Positions 1-5,847 of a stretch of DNA of 6,273 bases are shown one piece after another (position 1 is the stretch's first letter; every line of letters begins with the position of its first letter). The notes beneath the pieces are model-generated. The model worked only from the letters and a program-made list of their open reading frames with translations. It made no database searches and was not told the origin of the DNA. Origin of the DNA: Bacteroidia bacterium (GTDB lineage Bacteria > Bacteroidota > Bacteroidia > Bacteroidales > UBA5342); the NCBI GenBank assembly GCA_030433225.1, contig JAUIMD010000129.1, forward strand, positions 1 through 6,273, in the 5' to 3' direction. A program made the translations under genes and the position numbers.

Positions 1-143
1 CGTCGTGACGATAGCGTTATTTCATATAACCCCGCCAACTGCTCTATTCACGAGTTTGAGCTTTCACCAGACACGAACCATTCTTCTCACCTACATTGCC
101 AGCCTTATTACCAGACCTATATGGATTTTACTCATGTTTTAAT

Positions 144-178
144 GCAAAAAGGGCATCCCGTAAGGAACACCCTTTTGC
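144..178 (-). terminator. Hairpin terminator downstream of glnS
   Basis: On the minus strand, 19 bases beyond the glnS stop codon, the arms GCAAAAGGG (170-178) and CCCTTTTTGC (144-153) pair with one bulged base. Between them UGUUCC pairs with GGGAUG through several G-U wobbles around a UUAC tetraloop, so the whole region can fold into a stem of about 15 pairs. The A-rich 5' arm and U-rich 3' arm are typical of an intrinsic terminator, although the U-run lies inside the stem rather than after it. Position and shape make it the likely end of the glnS transcript. Confidence 0.6.
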
Positions 179-197
179 CACCTTTGAAAGGTTATTG

Positions 198-1892
198 TTA
201 TTTTTTATTGGTCCACCCGTCGCGCAAAGCCACTGTTCGGTTAAACACCATGTGACCGGGGGTACTGTCTTTATCCACATTAAAATAGCCGACCCGTTGA
301 AATTGAAACACGTCCAGCGGCTTAGCCTTTGCCAGTTCTGGCTCTACTTTACAACCCTTTAGTACCGTTAGCGAGTCGGGGTTCAGGTGTTCCAGAAAAT
401 CCACTTCTTTATTTCCAAGGGGATCGGGGTTGTTAAATAAGCGATCGTACAAACGCACCTCCACATCAACCGCGTGTGCTTTCGAAACCCAGTGCAAGGT
501 GCCTTTTACCTTACGGTTGCTTTGCGGCATACCACTTTTGGTTTCAGGGTCCAGCGTACAATACACCTCAACAACTTCGCCGGTAGCCTCATCCACTTTG
601 TAATCTTCGCATTTAATAATGTAGGCACTTTTCAGCCTTACCTCCCTTCCCGGCGCCAGGCGAAAGTATTTTTTAGGTGCATCAATCATGAAATCATCCT
701 TTTCGATGTACACCTCACGCGAAAACGGAATTTCACGATCGCCCATCGAATCGTCTTCAGGATTATTAATGGTATGCATCCATTCCGTTTTATCCTCCGG
801 GTAATTGGTTATTATTAGTTTTAACGGATGCAATACAGCATTCATGCGTGCTGCTTTTTTATTTAAATCCTCCCGAATAGAGTGTTCCAGCAAAGCTACA
901 TCGTTGGTAGCTTCAAATTTTGTGTACCCAATGCGGTTAATAAAGTTTTGTATGGAGTCGGCGGTATATCCCCGACGTCGCAATCCACAAATGGTAGGCA
1001 TGCGTGGATCATCCCAACCGTTAACGTAGCCCTCTTGCACCAATTGCAAAAGTTTACGCTTGCTCATTACTGTATAGGTAAGGTTTAAGCGGTTAAATTC
1101 ACGTTGTTTCGGCTTATAATCGCCACTTTTCAGTTGCTCAGCAAACCAGTCGTACAAGGGCCGGTGCACTTCAAACTCCAGAGTGCAAAGCGAGTGGGTA
1201 ATGCCTTCAAAATAATCGGATTGTCCATGGGCAAAATCGTACATTGGATATACCTTCCAGGTATCGCCTGTGCGGTGATGCGGGATATGAATGATGCGAT
1301 ACATGAGCGGGTCCCGCAGGTGCATATTGCTGGATGCCATGTCAATTTTTGCCCGTAACACCCGCGCCCCTGCCTCAAACTCTCCCTTATTCATACGCTC
1401 AAAAAGGTCCAGACTTTCTTCTATCGGTCTATCGCGGTACGGACTATGTGTGCCCGGTTGCGTGGGTGTACCTTTTTGCTTGGCTATGGTTTCTGCATTT
1501 TGATCATCCACATATGCCAGCCCTCTTTTAATAAGGTCGGTGGCAAAATCGTACAACTGCTGAAAATAGTCTGAAGCGTAAAACTCACGATTCCCCCAAT
1601 CGTATCCTAACCATTTAATGTCTTCCTTAATGGAATCTACATATTCCACATCTTCTTTTACCGGATTGGTGTCATCGAAACGGAGGTTACATTTTCCTCC
1701 ATACTTCAATGCTATTCCAAAATCCAAACAAATGGCTTTGGCATGTCCAATGTGAAGGTAACCGTTTGGTTCGGGCGGGAAACGTGTATGAACACGGCCA
1801 TCATTCAGGCCTTCATTTAAATCCTGTTCAACAATCTCTTCAATAAAATTGAGTTTTTTCTTCTCTTCCACAGTGTTTTCTGGTACTTTCAT
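198..1892 (-). CDS. glnS: Glutamine--tRNA ligase (glutaminyl-tRNA synthetase)
   Basis: Cytoplasmic class I aminoacyl-tRNA synthetase that attaches glutamine to tRNA-Gln using ATP. The 564-residue product is close to the 554 residues of the E. coli enzyme and appears complete. Visible hallmarks are PPEPNGYLHIGHAKA with the HIGH motif at residues 47-50, RFDDTNP at 71-77, and the KMSKS-type loop VMSKRKL at about 275-281, in the form specific to GlnRS. The N-terminal half is the Rossmann catalytic domain; the part after about residue 345 corresponds to the anticodon-binding beta-barrels. A GlnRS rather than GluRS assignment follows from the VMSKRKL loop and the PNGYLHIGHAK context. The start is the first ATG of the frame, preceded by AGCAGGG, which sits too close to the ATG for a normal ribosome site. 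A hairpin follows the stop. A promoter-like element and a palindrome lie upstream, so it is probably transcribed separately from the two genes to its right. Confidence 0.97.
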   Translation of the reverse strand: MKVPENTVEEKKKLNFIEEIVEQDLNEGLNDGRVHTRFPPEPNGYLHIGHAKAICLDFGIALKYGGKCNLRFDDTNPVKEDVEYVDSIKEDIKWLGYDWGNREFYASDYFQQLYDFATDLIKRGLAYVDDQNAETIAKQKGTPTQPGTHSPYRDRPIEESLDLFERMNKGEFEAGARVLRAKIDMASSNMHLRDPLMYRIIHIPHHRTGDTWKVYPMYDFAHGQSDYFEGITHSLCTLEFEVHRPLYDWFAEQLKSGDYKPKQREFNRLNLTYTVMSKRKLLQLVQEGYVNGWDDPRMPTICGLRRRGYTADSIQNFINRIGYTKFEATNDVALLEHSIREDLNKKAARMNAVLHPLKLIITNYPEDKTEWMHTINNPEDDSMGDREIPFSREVYIEKDDFMIDAPKKYFRLAPGREVRLKSAYIIKCEDYKVDEATGEVVEVYCTLDPETKSGMPQSNRKVKGTLHWVSKAHAVDVEVRLYDRLFNNPDPLGNKEVDFLEHLNPDSLTVLKGCKVEPELAKAKPLDVFQFQRVGYFNVDKDSTPGHMVFNRTVALRDGWTNKK

Positions 1893-1909
1893 CCCTGCTA
1901 ACTTTTATG

Positions 1910-1917
1910 CAAAAATA
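1910..1917 (-). promoter_or_regulatory. Promoter -7-like element of glnS
   Basis: Read on the minus strand, the bases TATTTTTG fit the Bacteroidota -7 consensus TAnnTTTG exactly and end 17 bases before the glnS ATG, which would give a leader of only about 10-12 bases. No TTG sits at the ideal distance for a -33 element: the nearest candidates leave 9 or 25 bases between elements. The region is A/T-rich, so a chance match is possible. Confidence 0.35.
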
Positions 1918-1954
1918 GCAAAAAACCAATGCGCACATCTTGCAAGTAGAGCAT

Positions 1955-1974
1955 TCTTGCATGTACATGCAGGA
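1955..1974. promoter_or_regulatory. Palindromic operator-like site upstream of glnS
   Basis: The 14 bases TGCATGTACATGCA (1958-1971) are a perfect palindrome. The symmetry continues to 20 bases (1955-1974) with only one mismatched pair (T1957 against G1972). Outside it, CAAGTA (1943-1948) and TACTTG (1975-1980) form a further inverted pair, with unequal spacing of 9 and 3 bases. The centre lies about 70 bases upstream of the glnS ATG and about 50 bases upstream of its -7-like element. There is no room for an RNA loop, so a DNA site for a dimeric regulator is the likeliest reading. The regulator is not identifiable from this window. Confidence 0.4.
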
Positions 1975-2060
1975 TACTTGACAAATGTCACCTAACGCGA
2001 ATTAAAAGTGGCAAAAACACAAAACCAATAGATTTAATGTATGCCCGGCTATCAAAATGA

Positions 2061-2129
2061 AATTGGGATTAACCATAGGGAGAATCGCTTTGCCAGCTAA
2101 AAAGGCAATGCCACCAACTTGCCCCAATT
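2061..2129 (-). repeat. Nested inverted repeat after the 65-residue gene
   Basis: An outer pair, AATTGGG (2061-2067) and CCCAATT (2123-2129), encloses an inner pair, TTGCC (2090-2094) and GGCAA (2104-2108), with a 9-base loop. The outer right arm reaches into the stop codon of the small minus-strand gene. In the minus-strand transcript this could form a 3' structure or weak terminator, but the stems are short, the outer loop is long and the following U-run is interrupted. Confidence 0.25.
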
Positions 2130-2325
2130 AAAAATCATAGCGGGTTGCGTTGGAACGTTGGATTCTTTCAGGGTTTTCATTTAACAACGCTTGTTGCAAA
2201 TCTTTTGCCTTGTGCTCGGCTTCTTCGCAGGTATTGCATGAGTAAACCCAGGTTTCAAAACCATCTTTATCCCGCATAAAAACCTCCTCGCCGCAGGCTG
2301 TATATTTATAAACATAATTGCGCAT
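2128..2325 (-). CDS. Small hypothetical protein with a CxxC motif
   Basis: A 65-residue protein that I do not recognise. It starts with an aromatic, probably beta-stranded N-terminal half containing C11, then has SCNTC with Cys at 30 and 33, and continues into a charged segment (about 34-50) that looks helical. No signal peptide or membrane segment is visible, so it is probably cytoplasmic. C11 with C30 and C33 could bind a metal, but only three cysteines are present and this is inference. The gene begins only 5 bases after the stop codon of the HAD-like gene on the same strand, so the two are very likely co-transcribed. The start ATG is the only one giving that arrangement. No Shine-Dalgarno is visible, as is usual in Bacteroidota. 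The tight coupling and sensible composition make it a likely real gene despite its size. Confidence 0.65.
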   Translation of the reverse strand: MRNYVYKYTACGEEVFMRDKDGFETWVYSCNTCEEAEHKAKDLQQALLNENPERIQRSNATRYDF

Positions 2326-2330
2326 AACTA

Positions 2331-2888
2331 CTAATAATAAAAGGGATGATACCCGGTTAAGTCTCTTTTTTCAAATCCTTTATTGGGTGCATTTTTTGCG
2401 TCCAGCACCAGGCGTATTACTTCGGCCAAACACCCCTGCCCGCCAACCTTTTGAGTGGCATGCACGGCAAGTTTCTTTTCACGCGAAGGCACATCGCCCG
2501 GAACAAACGTTAGCAACCTGGGCAGGTAGTGCAATACATTGGAAGGGCTGGCAGTAAGGTAGCCGATTTCACTAATGTGCAGGTTATAATGATTCAGAAA
2601 CTGCTGTATGGATTCGTTTACATTGTTGGACAAGGTGAAAATATCAGAAATGCCATAACTGTAAAGTTTTTCCTTACAAAACGGCAACTCATGACTACAC
2701 CGAAACCCTATGTTTAAATCGGTACCTGAAATGCGCCGAATCATATTGGCATCATCTAAGTGAAGATTGCGTTTTTTACCGGAGTCAATGTCGGCATAGA
2801 AAAACTCCTGCCTGCGAAGCAGCACACCATCCGTATCCGACAAGATGGCTTTTATGCGCTTAATCCTGTTTTTATATTCGTATTTCAT
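2331..2888 (-). CDS. Degenerate KdsC-like HAD-superfamily protein
   Basis: A 185-residue protein that follows the layout of KdsC/YrbI phosphatases, the family that removes phosphate from Kdo-8-phosphate in lipopolysaccharide synthesis. Motif I is intact (SDTDGVLL, with D18 and D20 as expected nucleophile and acid/base). The next segment (FYADIDSGKKRNLHLDDANM) fits the family, and VGGQGCLAEVIRLVLDAKN near residues 148-166 matches its conserved C-terminal GGxGxxxEV helix. The other catalytic motifs look lost: the TGR of motif II is replaced by FRC (62-64), the motif III lysine region reads NNVNES (88-93), and the GDD of motif IV reads TAS (112-114). The protein may therefore be a non-catalytic relative or have a changed function, and I would not call it kdsC. 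The reading frame is intact, so it is not an obvious pseudogene. It begins a minus-strand operon with the small gene 5 bases downstream and lies divergent to ricT. Confidence 0.75.
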   Translation of the reverse strand: MKYEYKNRIKRIKAILSDTDGVLLRRQEFFYADIDSGKKRNLHLDDANMIRRISGTDLNIGFRCSHELPFCKEKLYSYGISDIFTLSNNVNESIQQFLNHYNLHISEIGYLTASPSNVLHYLPRLLTFVPGDVPSREKKLAVHATQKVGGQGCLAEVIRLVLDAKNAPNKGFEKRDLTGYHPFYY

Positions 2889-3070
2889 GTTGCTGTATTT
2901 TATAGGGTTATGAATAAACTACACAGTACATAAGGGCAAGGTTCGCGGTTAACAGGACGGATGCTTTTAAAGTTACGGAAACGTGATGTTAATTATTCTA
3001 AATTAAGGCAAAACCAAACAAAGACTTTTAAAAATATGTTATGTTAGCAGCTTTTTGAAAATTGTAGATA

Positions 3071-4342
3071 ATGGGATGTGCAGGATGTAGCTTTAAAAGC
3101 ACAATAATTGATATAAAAGACGGCAGCACCTTTTCGGATAAAGATGTTGTAAAATATACCTTAAATACTTCATACGATTGGCTCGGCGATTTGCCGGACA
3201 CCTCAAATTTGAGCAACAAAGTAGAAGTTTCGTTTAAAAACAATCGCAAACAGATTTTTCGCAACACCAACGAAATCCCCATAAAAAGGGGCGACATTGT
3301 GAGCGTACAAGCCGATTACGGTTACGATGTTGGCGTAGTGAGTTATACCGGGAAACTGGCCGAACTTAAGTTTCAGCGCCAAAAAAAACGGGTGGCCGAA
3401 AAGGACATTCCGCTGGTGTTTCGCATCGCCAAACCCCATGAGGTTAGCAGTTGGAAAGAGGCACGGGGCCGCGAACACAAAATGATGGTCAAATCGCGCC
3501 AGTTGGTCGACGAAATAGGACTCGACATGAAAATAAGCGATGTGGAATTACGGGCCGACCAAAAAAAAGCCACCTTTCATTACATTGCTGATGGTCGGGT
3601 AGATTTTAGGGAACTGATTAAAACTTACCGCCGCGAATTTAGCCTGATTATTGAAATGCACCAGATTGGCGCCCGTCAGGAAGCCGGCATGGTGGGCGGA
3701 ATTGGCTCGTGCGGAAGAGAATTGTGCTGCTCATCGTGGCGTACAGATTTCGACTCGGTTTCGTCATCAGCCGCACGTAAACAGGATCTGCCCGAATCAT
3801 CCCAACGTTTATTGGGTAAGTGCGGCAAACTTAAATGCTGCCTGATGTATGAACTGGATCAGTACGAAGAGGCTTGGAAAGACATCCCGGCCGATGTAAT
3901 TCAACTGGACATGGCCAAAGGGTTTGCAAAAAAAGAGAAGGTCGACATAATGAAGCGTATCATCTGGTACTCGTACCCCGAGGAGTCGGGCAACAGCTTT
4001 ATTCCTGTACCGCTTGATCGTGTGAAAGAAATCATTGCCCTCAACAAACGAGGGATTAAGGCCGAAGGCCTCTTGGCAGATGCTCCTTCATCTCCGAATG
4101 AAAAGTACACCGACATACTGGGTTCCATTGAAGATGCCCAAAAGTCCATCAAAAAAACCATTCGTACCAAACGCAGAAACAACACCAAAAAGAAGCCGCA
4201 AAAGCCACAAAATTCGCAAAACCAAAAAAATCCACAAGCTCAACAGGCGGCACCCGGCGCGACCAATGGCGATGCTCCGAAAAAAAGAAGAAACTACCGA
4301 CGAAAAAAACGTCCGGGAAATACCGGTCCGGAGAAAAAATAG
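3071..4342 (+). CDS. ricT: PSP1 domain regulatory iron-sulfur factor RicT (YaaT)
   Basis: Member of the PSP1/YaaT family. In Bacillus subtilis, RicT works with RicA and RicF as an Fe-S cluster complex that acts on RNase Y-dependent RNA maturation and on sporulation and competence control; the Bacteroidota role is less clear. The 423-residue product has the PSP1 core with GREHKMMVKSRQLV (133-146), the signature GGIGSCGRELCC (209-220) and GKCGKLKCCLMYELD (249-263). These cysteines (214, 219, 220, 251, 256, 257) are the family's conserved set. The N-terminus MGCAGCS carries an extra Cys pair (C3, C6). From about residue 356 the tail is rich in Lys, Arg, Asn and Gln, low in complexity and probably disordered, which suggests nucleic-acid contact. 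The ATG at 3071 is chosen because MGCxGC is a common start in Bacteroidota homologues; no Shine-Dalgarno is seen. The gene ends at a strong terminator, so it appears to be transcribed alone. Confidence 0.93.
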   Translation: MGCAGCSFKSTIIDIKDGSTFSDKDVVKYTLNTSYDWLGDLPDTSNLSNKVEVSFKNNRKQIFRNTNEIPIKRGDIVSVQADYGYDVGVVSYTGKLAELKFQRQKKRVAEKDIPLVFRIAKPHEVSSWKEARGREHKMMVKSRQLVDEIGLDMKISDVELRADQKKATFHYIADGRVDFRELIKTYRREFSLIIEMHQIGARQEAGMVGGIGSCGRELCCSSWRTDFDSVSSSAARKQDLPESSQRLLGKCGKLKCCLMYELDQYEEAWKDIPADVIQLDMAKGFAKKEKVDIMKRIIWYSYPEESGNSFIPVPLDRVKEIIALNKRGIKAEGLLADAPSSPNEKYTDILGSIEDAQKSIKKTIRTKRRNNTKKKPQKPQNSQNQKNPQAQQAAPGATNGDAPKKRRNYRRKKRPGNTGPEKK

Positions 4343-4366
4343 AGCTGGAAGGAGAATAATACAAGG

Positions 4367-4397
4367 AAAGAGGTTGATATATCAGCCTCTTTTTTTT
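4367..4397 (+). terminator. Intrinsic terminator after ricT
   Basis: The arms AAAGAGGTTGA (4367-4377) and TCAGCCTCTTT (4382-4392) form an 11-pair stem with one G-U pair and a TATA loop. A run of eight T follows (4390-4397, partly within the stem). It starts 24 bases after the ricT stop codon. This is a textbook rho-independent terminator and separates ricT from the hflK transcript. Confidence 0.9.
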
Positions 4398-4443
4398 ACC
4401 CGATAAGCAAATTGTTGTTTTGCAACAGAAATTATACAGCATG

Positions 4444-4475
4444 TTTGAAGGAACAAACACATATTGTTACCTTTA
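4444..4475 (+). promoter_or_regulatory. Putative promoter of hflK-hflC
   Basis: TTTG (4444-4447) and TACCTTTA (4468-4475) are separated by 20 bases. They fit the Bacteroidota -33 (TTTG) and -7 (TAnnTTTG) elements, with one mismatch in the last base of the -7 box. Transcription would start near 4480, about 20 bases before the hflK ATG. The preceding terminator supports the need for a promoter here. Confidence 0.5.
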
Positions 4476-4502
4476 AGCAATTTATGTAGCAAATAAACAA
4501 TT

Positions 4503-5495
4503 ATGGCGCAGCAATCCCCCTTTAATTTTAAAATCCCCGATGAAGTCAGGTCCGTTTTAAAAAACGCACGGCTGGTACTTCTTATTCTTGCCCTGGTGGT
4601 TATAGGGTACAGTTCATTTTTTCAGGTGGAACCCGAAGAGGTGGGTGTAGTTACCCGTTTTGGCCAATATGTAAAAACGGTGGAACCCGGCTTAAACTTT
4701 AAAGTTCCGTTTGTTGAAAATGTTATTAAAGTGCCGGTTGAGCGTCAGCAAAAGCTGGAGTTTGGTTTTCGAACCCTGCGTGCCGATGTACGATCAACCT
4801 ACCAGGAAGATGGGGCCAACATTGGTGAATCGTTAATGCTTACCGGCGATTTAAACCTGGCCAATGTTGAGTGGGTAGTGCAATACCGCATTGACAATCC
4901 TTACAATTATTTATTTAAAGTACGCAACCCCAGTGCCACATTACGCGACATTAGCGAAGCAGCTATGCGCCAGGTGGTGGGCGACCGCACCGTAAATGAG
5001 GTGCTTACCGTAGGCCGGTCCGAAATTGCCGGAAGACTGAAAGAGCTGACCCAGCAAATTTGCAAGGAATACTCGCTGGGGGTAAAAATTGACCAGGTGG
5101 TGTTGCAGGATGTAAATCCACCCGAACCGGTAAAAGCGGCTTTTAACGCCGTAAACGAAGCACAGCAAGAAAAAGAAACCCTGATCAACAAGGCGAAATC
5201 AGAGTACAACAAGGTAATACCTAAAGCAGCCGGACAAGCCGAAGAAACCATACAAAAGGCAGAAGGATATGCCACCGAAAGGGTAAACATTGCCAAAGGA
5301 GAAGTGGCCCGCTTTAATGAGCTGTATGTGGAATACGTGAAAGCTCCCGAAGTAACCAAAACCCGGATATACCTGGAAACCATGCAGGACATTTTGCCAA
5401 AATCAGGCCATAAAATCATTACCGACGAAAAGGGAAACAATGTTCTGCCATTATTACAAATGCAACTACAACGCCAAAACAATGAAAACAAGTAA
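4503..5495 (+). CDS. hflK: FtsH protease activity modulator HflK
   Basis: SPFH/prohibitin-family membrane protein. With HflC it forms a large cage around the membrane protease FtsH and limits its attack on membrane substrates. The 330-residue product has a short cytoplasmic N-terminus, one membrane anchor at about residues 22-40 (ARLVLLILALVVIGYSSFF), and then the SPFH domain starting FQVEPEEVGVVTRFGQYVKT. The characteristic segment VLQDVNPPEPVKAAFNAVNEA is followed by a long charged coiled-coil region rich in Ala, Glu and Lys. It is shorter than the 419-residue E. coli protein because it lacks the Gly-rich N-terminal extension. It overlaps the start of hflC by 14 bases, which indicates an operon with translational coupling and supports HflK over a generic stomatin. 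The ATG at 4503 gives the expected N-terminus; the region before it is A-rich with no clear Shine-Dalgarno. Confidence 0.95.
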   Translation: MAQQSPFNFKIPDEVRSVLKNARLVLLILALVVIGYSSFFQVEPEEVGVVTRFGQYVKTVEPGLNFKVPFVENVIKVPVERQQKLEFGFRTLRADVRSTYQEDGANIGESLMLTGDLNLANVEWVVQYRIDNPYNYLFKVRNPSATLRDISEAAMRQVVGDRTVNEVLTVGRSEIAGRLKELTQQICKEYSLGVKIDQVVLQDVNPPEPVKAAFNAVNEAQQEKETLINKAKSEYNKVIPKAAGQAEETIQKAEGYATERVNIAKGEVARFNELYVEYVKAPEVTKTRIYLETMQDILPKSGHKIITDEKGNNVLPLLQMQLQRQNNENK

Positions 5496-5823
5496 ACTCA
5501 GCTTAATAATTGCACTGGCAATTGCACTGGCCATATTGTTTAGAGCCAGCACATTTGTTGTGAACGAAACCGAACAAGTAGTAATTACCCAATTCGGTAA
5601 ACCCGTTGGCGAAGCCATAACCACGCCTGGTTTAAAATTTAAAACCCCGTTTATTCAAACCGCAAATTATTTCGACAAACGCTATTTAGAATGGGATGGA
5701 GACCCCAACCAGGTTCCAACAAAAGACAAAAAATACATTCATATTGATACCTATGCGCGGTGGCAAATTACCGACCCCCTGCAATTTTACAAACGTATGA
5801 AGGATGAGCGGGGGGCGCAATCG
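5482..5823 (+). CDS. hflC: FtsH modulator HflC, N-terminal fragment cut at a junction
   Basis: Partner of HflK in the membrane complex that modulates FtsH. Only the first 114 residues are HflC-like, against roughly 300-330 for the full protein. They contain the N-terminal membrane anchor (about 6-20, with an IALAIALA repeat), the SPFH start VVNETEQVVITQFGKPVG, FDKRYLEWDGDPNQVPTKDKKY, and DPLQFYKRMKDERGAQS. After GAQS, homologues continue as RLDDI, but here the frame runs into GC-rich, low-complexity sequence and would stop at 6105, giving a 207-residue fusion with no sensible C-terminus. The start at 5482 is preferred over an in-frame ATG at 5440 because HflC proteins begin with a short Lys-containing leader just before the anchor, while the longer version adds a Cys/Tyr/Asn-rich stretch inside hflK. 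The truncation coincides with an abrupt change in base composition, so the native gene is probably intact in the source genome. Confidence 0.9.
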
Positions 5824-5847
5824 CCTCCCGGTCGGGTGGGCAGGCGA
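5821..5847. repeat. Inverted repeat at the chimeric junction
   Basis: TCGCCTCCC (5821-5829) can pair with GGGCAGGCGA (5838-5847) with a single bulged C and an 8-base loop. The left arm straddles the point where HflC homology ends (after 5823). The hairpin may have helped a polymerase or assembly jump, or may be chance in GC-rich DNA. Confidence 0.3.
5824..5824. other. Junction between Bacteroidota and GC-rich Myxococcota-like DNA
   Basis: Up to the HflC residues GAQS (codons ending at 5823) the sequence has moderate GC, 43% in the 60 bases from 5581. Immediately after, it becomes very GC-rich, about 80% in the 60 bases from 5941, the coding frame changes, and homology to HflC ends in the middle of a conserved block. 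No insertion-sequence ends, att-like repeats or tRNA are present at the boundary. The simplest reading is an artificial join of two genomes. Confidence 0.8.

Noticed and set aside
1..255. A plus-strand frame open from the window edge to a TGA at 253, possibly the 3' end of an upstream gene
   Set aside because: The translation is not recognisable, it runs through the glnS terminator hairpin, and it overlaps the glnS 3' end in antisense by more than 50 bases. I see nothing else convincing in 1-143.
474..818. Plus-strand open frames inside glnS, and similar antisense frames in ricT and hflK
   Set aside because: They are antisense shadows of well-supported genes and have no recognisable products.
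2889..3070. A divergent promoter region between the HAD-like gene and ricT
   Set aside because: Promoters must exist nearby, but I found no element here that matches both the -33 and -7 Bacteroidota consensus well enough to place one.
5440..5481. An earlier in-frame ATG for hflC at 5440
   Set aside because: It would add an unusual Cys/Tyr/Asn-rich stretch encoded inside hflK. The ATG at 5482 gives a normal HflC N-terminus directly before the membrane anchor.
5804..5830. An ATG at 5804 in frame with the MYXO-CTERM-like sequence as a natural start
   Set aside because: It lies inside hflC-derived sequence before the junction and has no ribosome site, so the frame match is coincidental.
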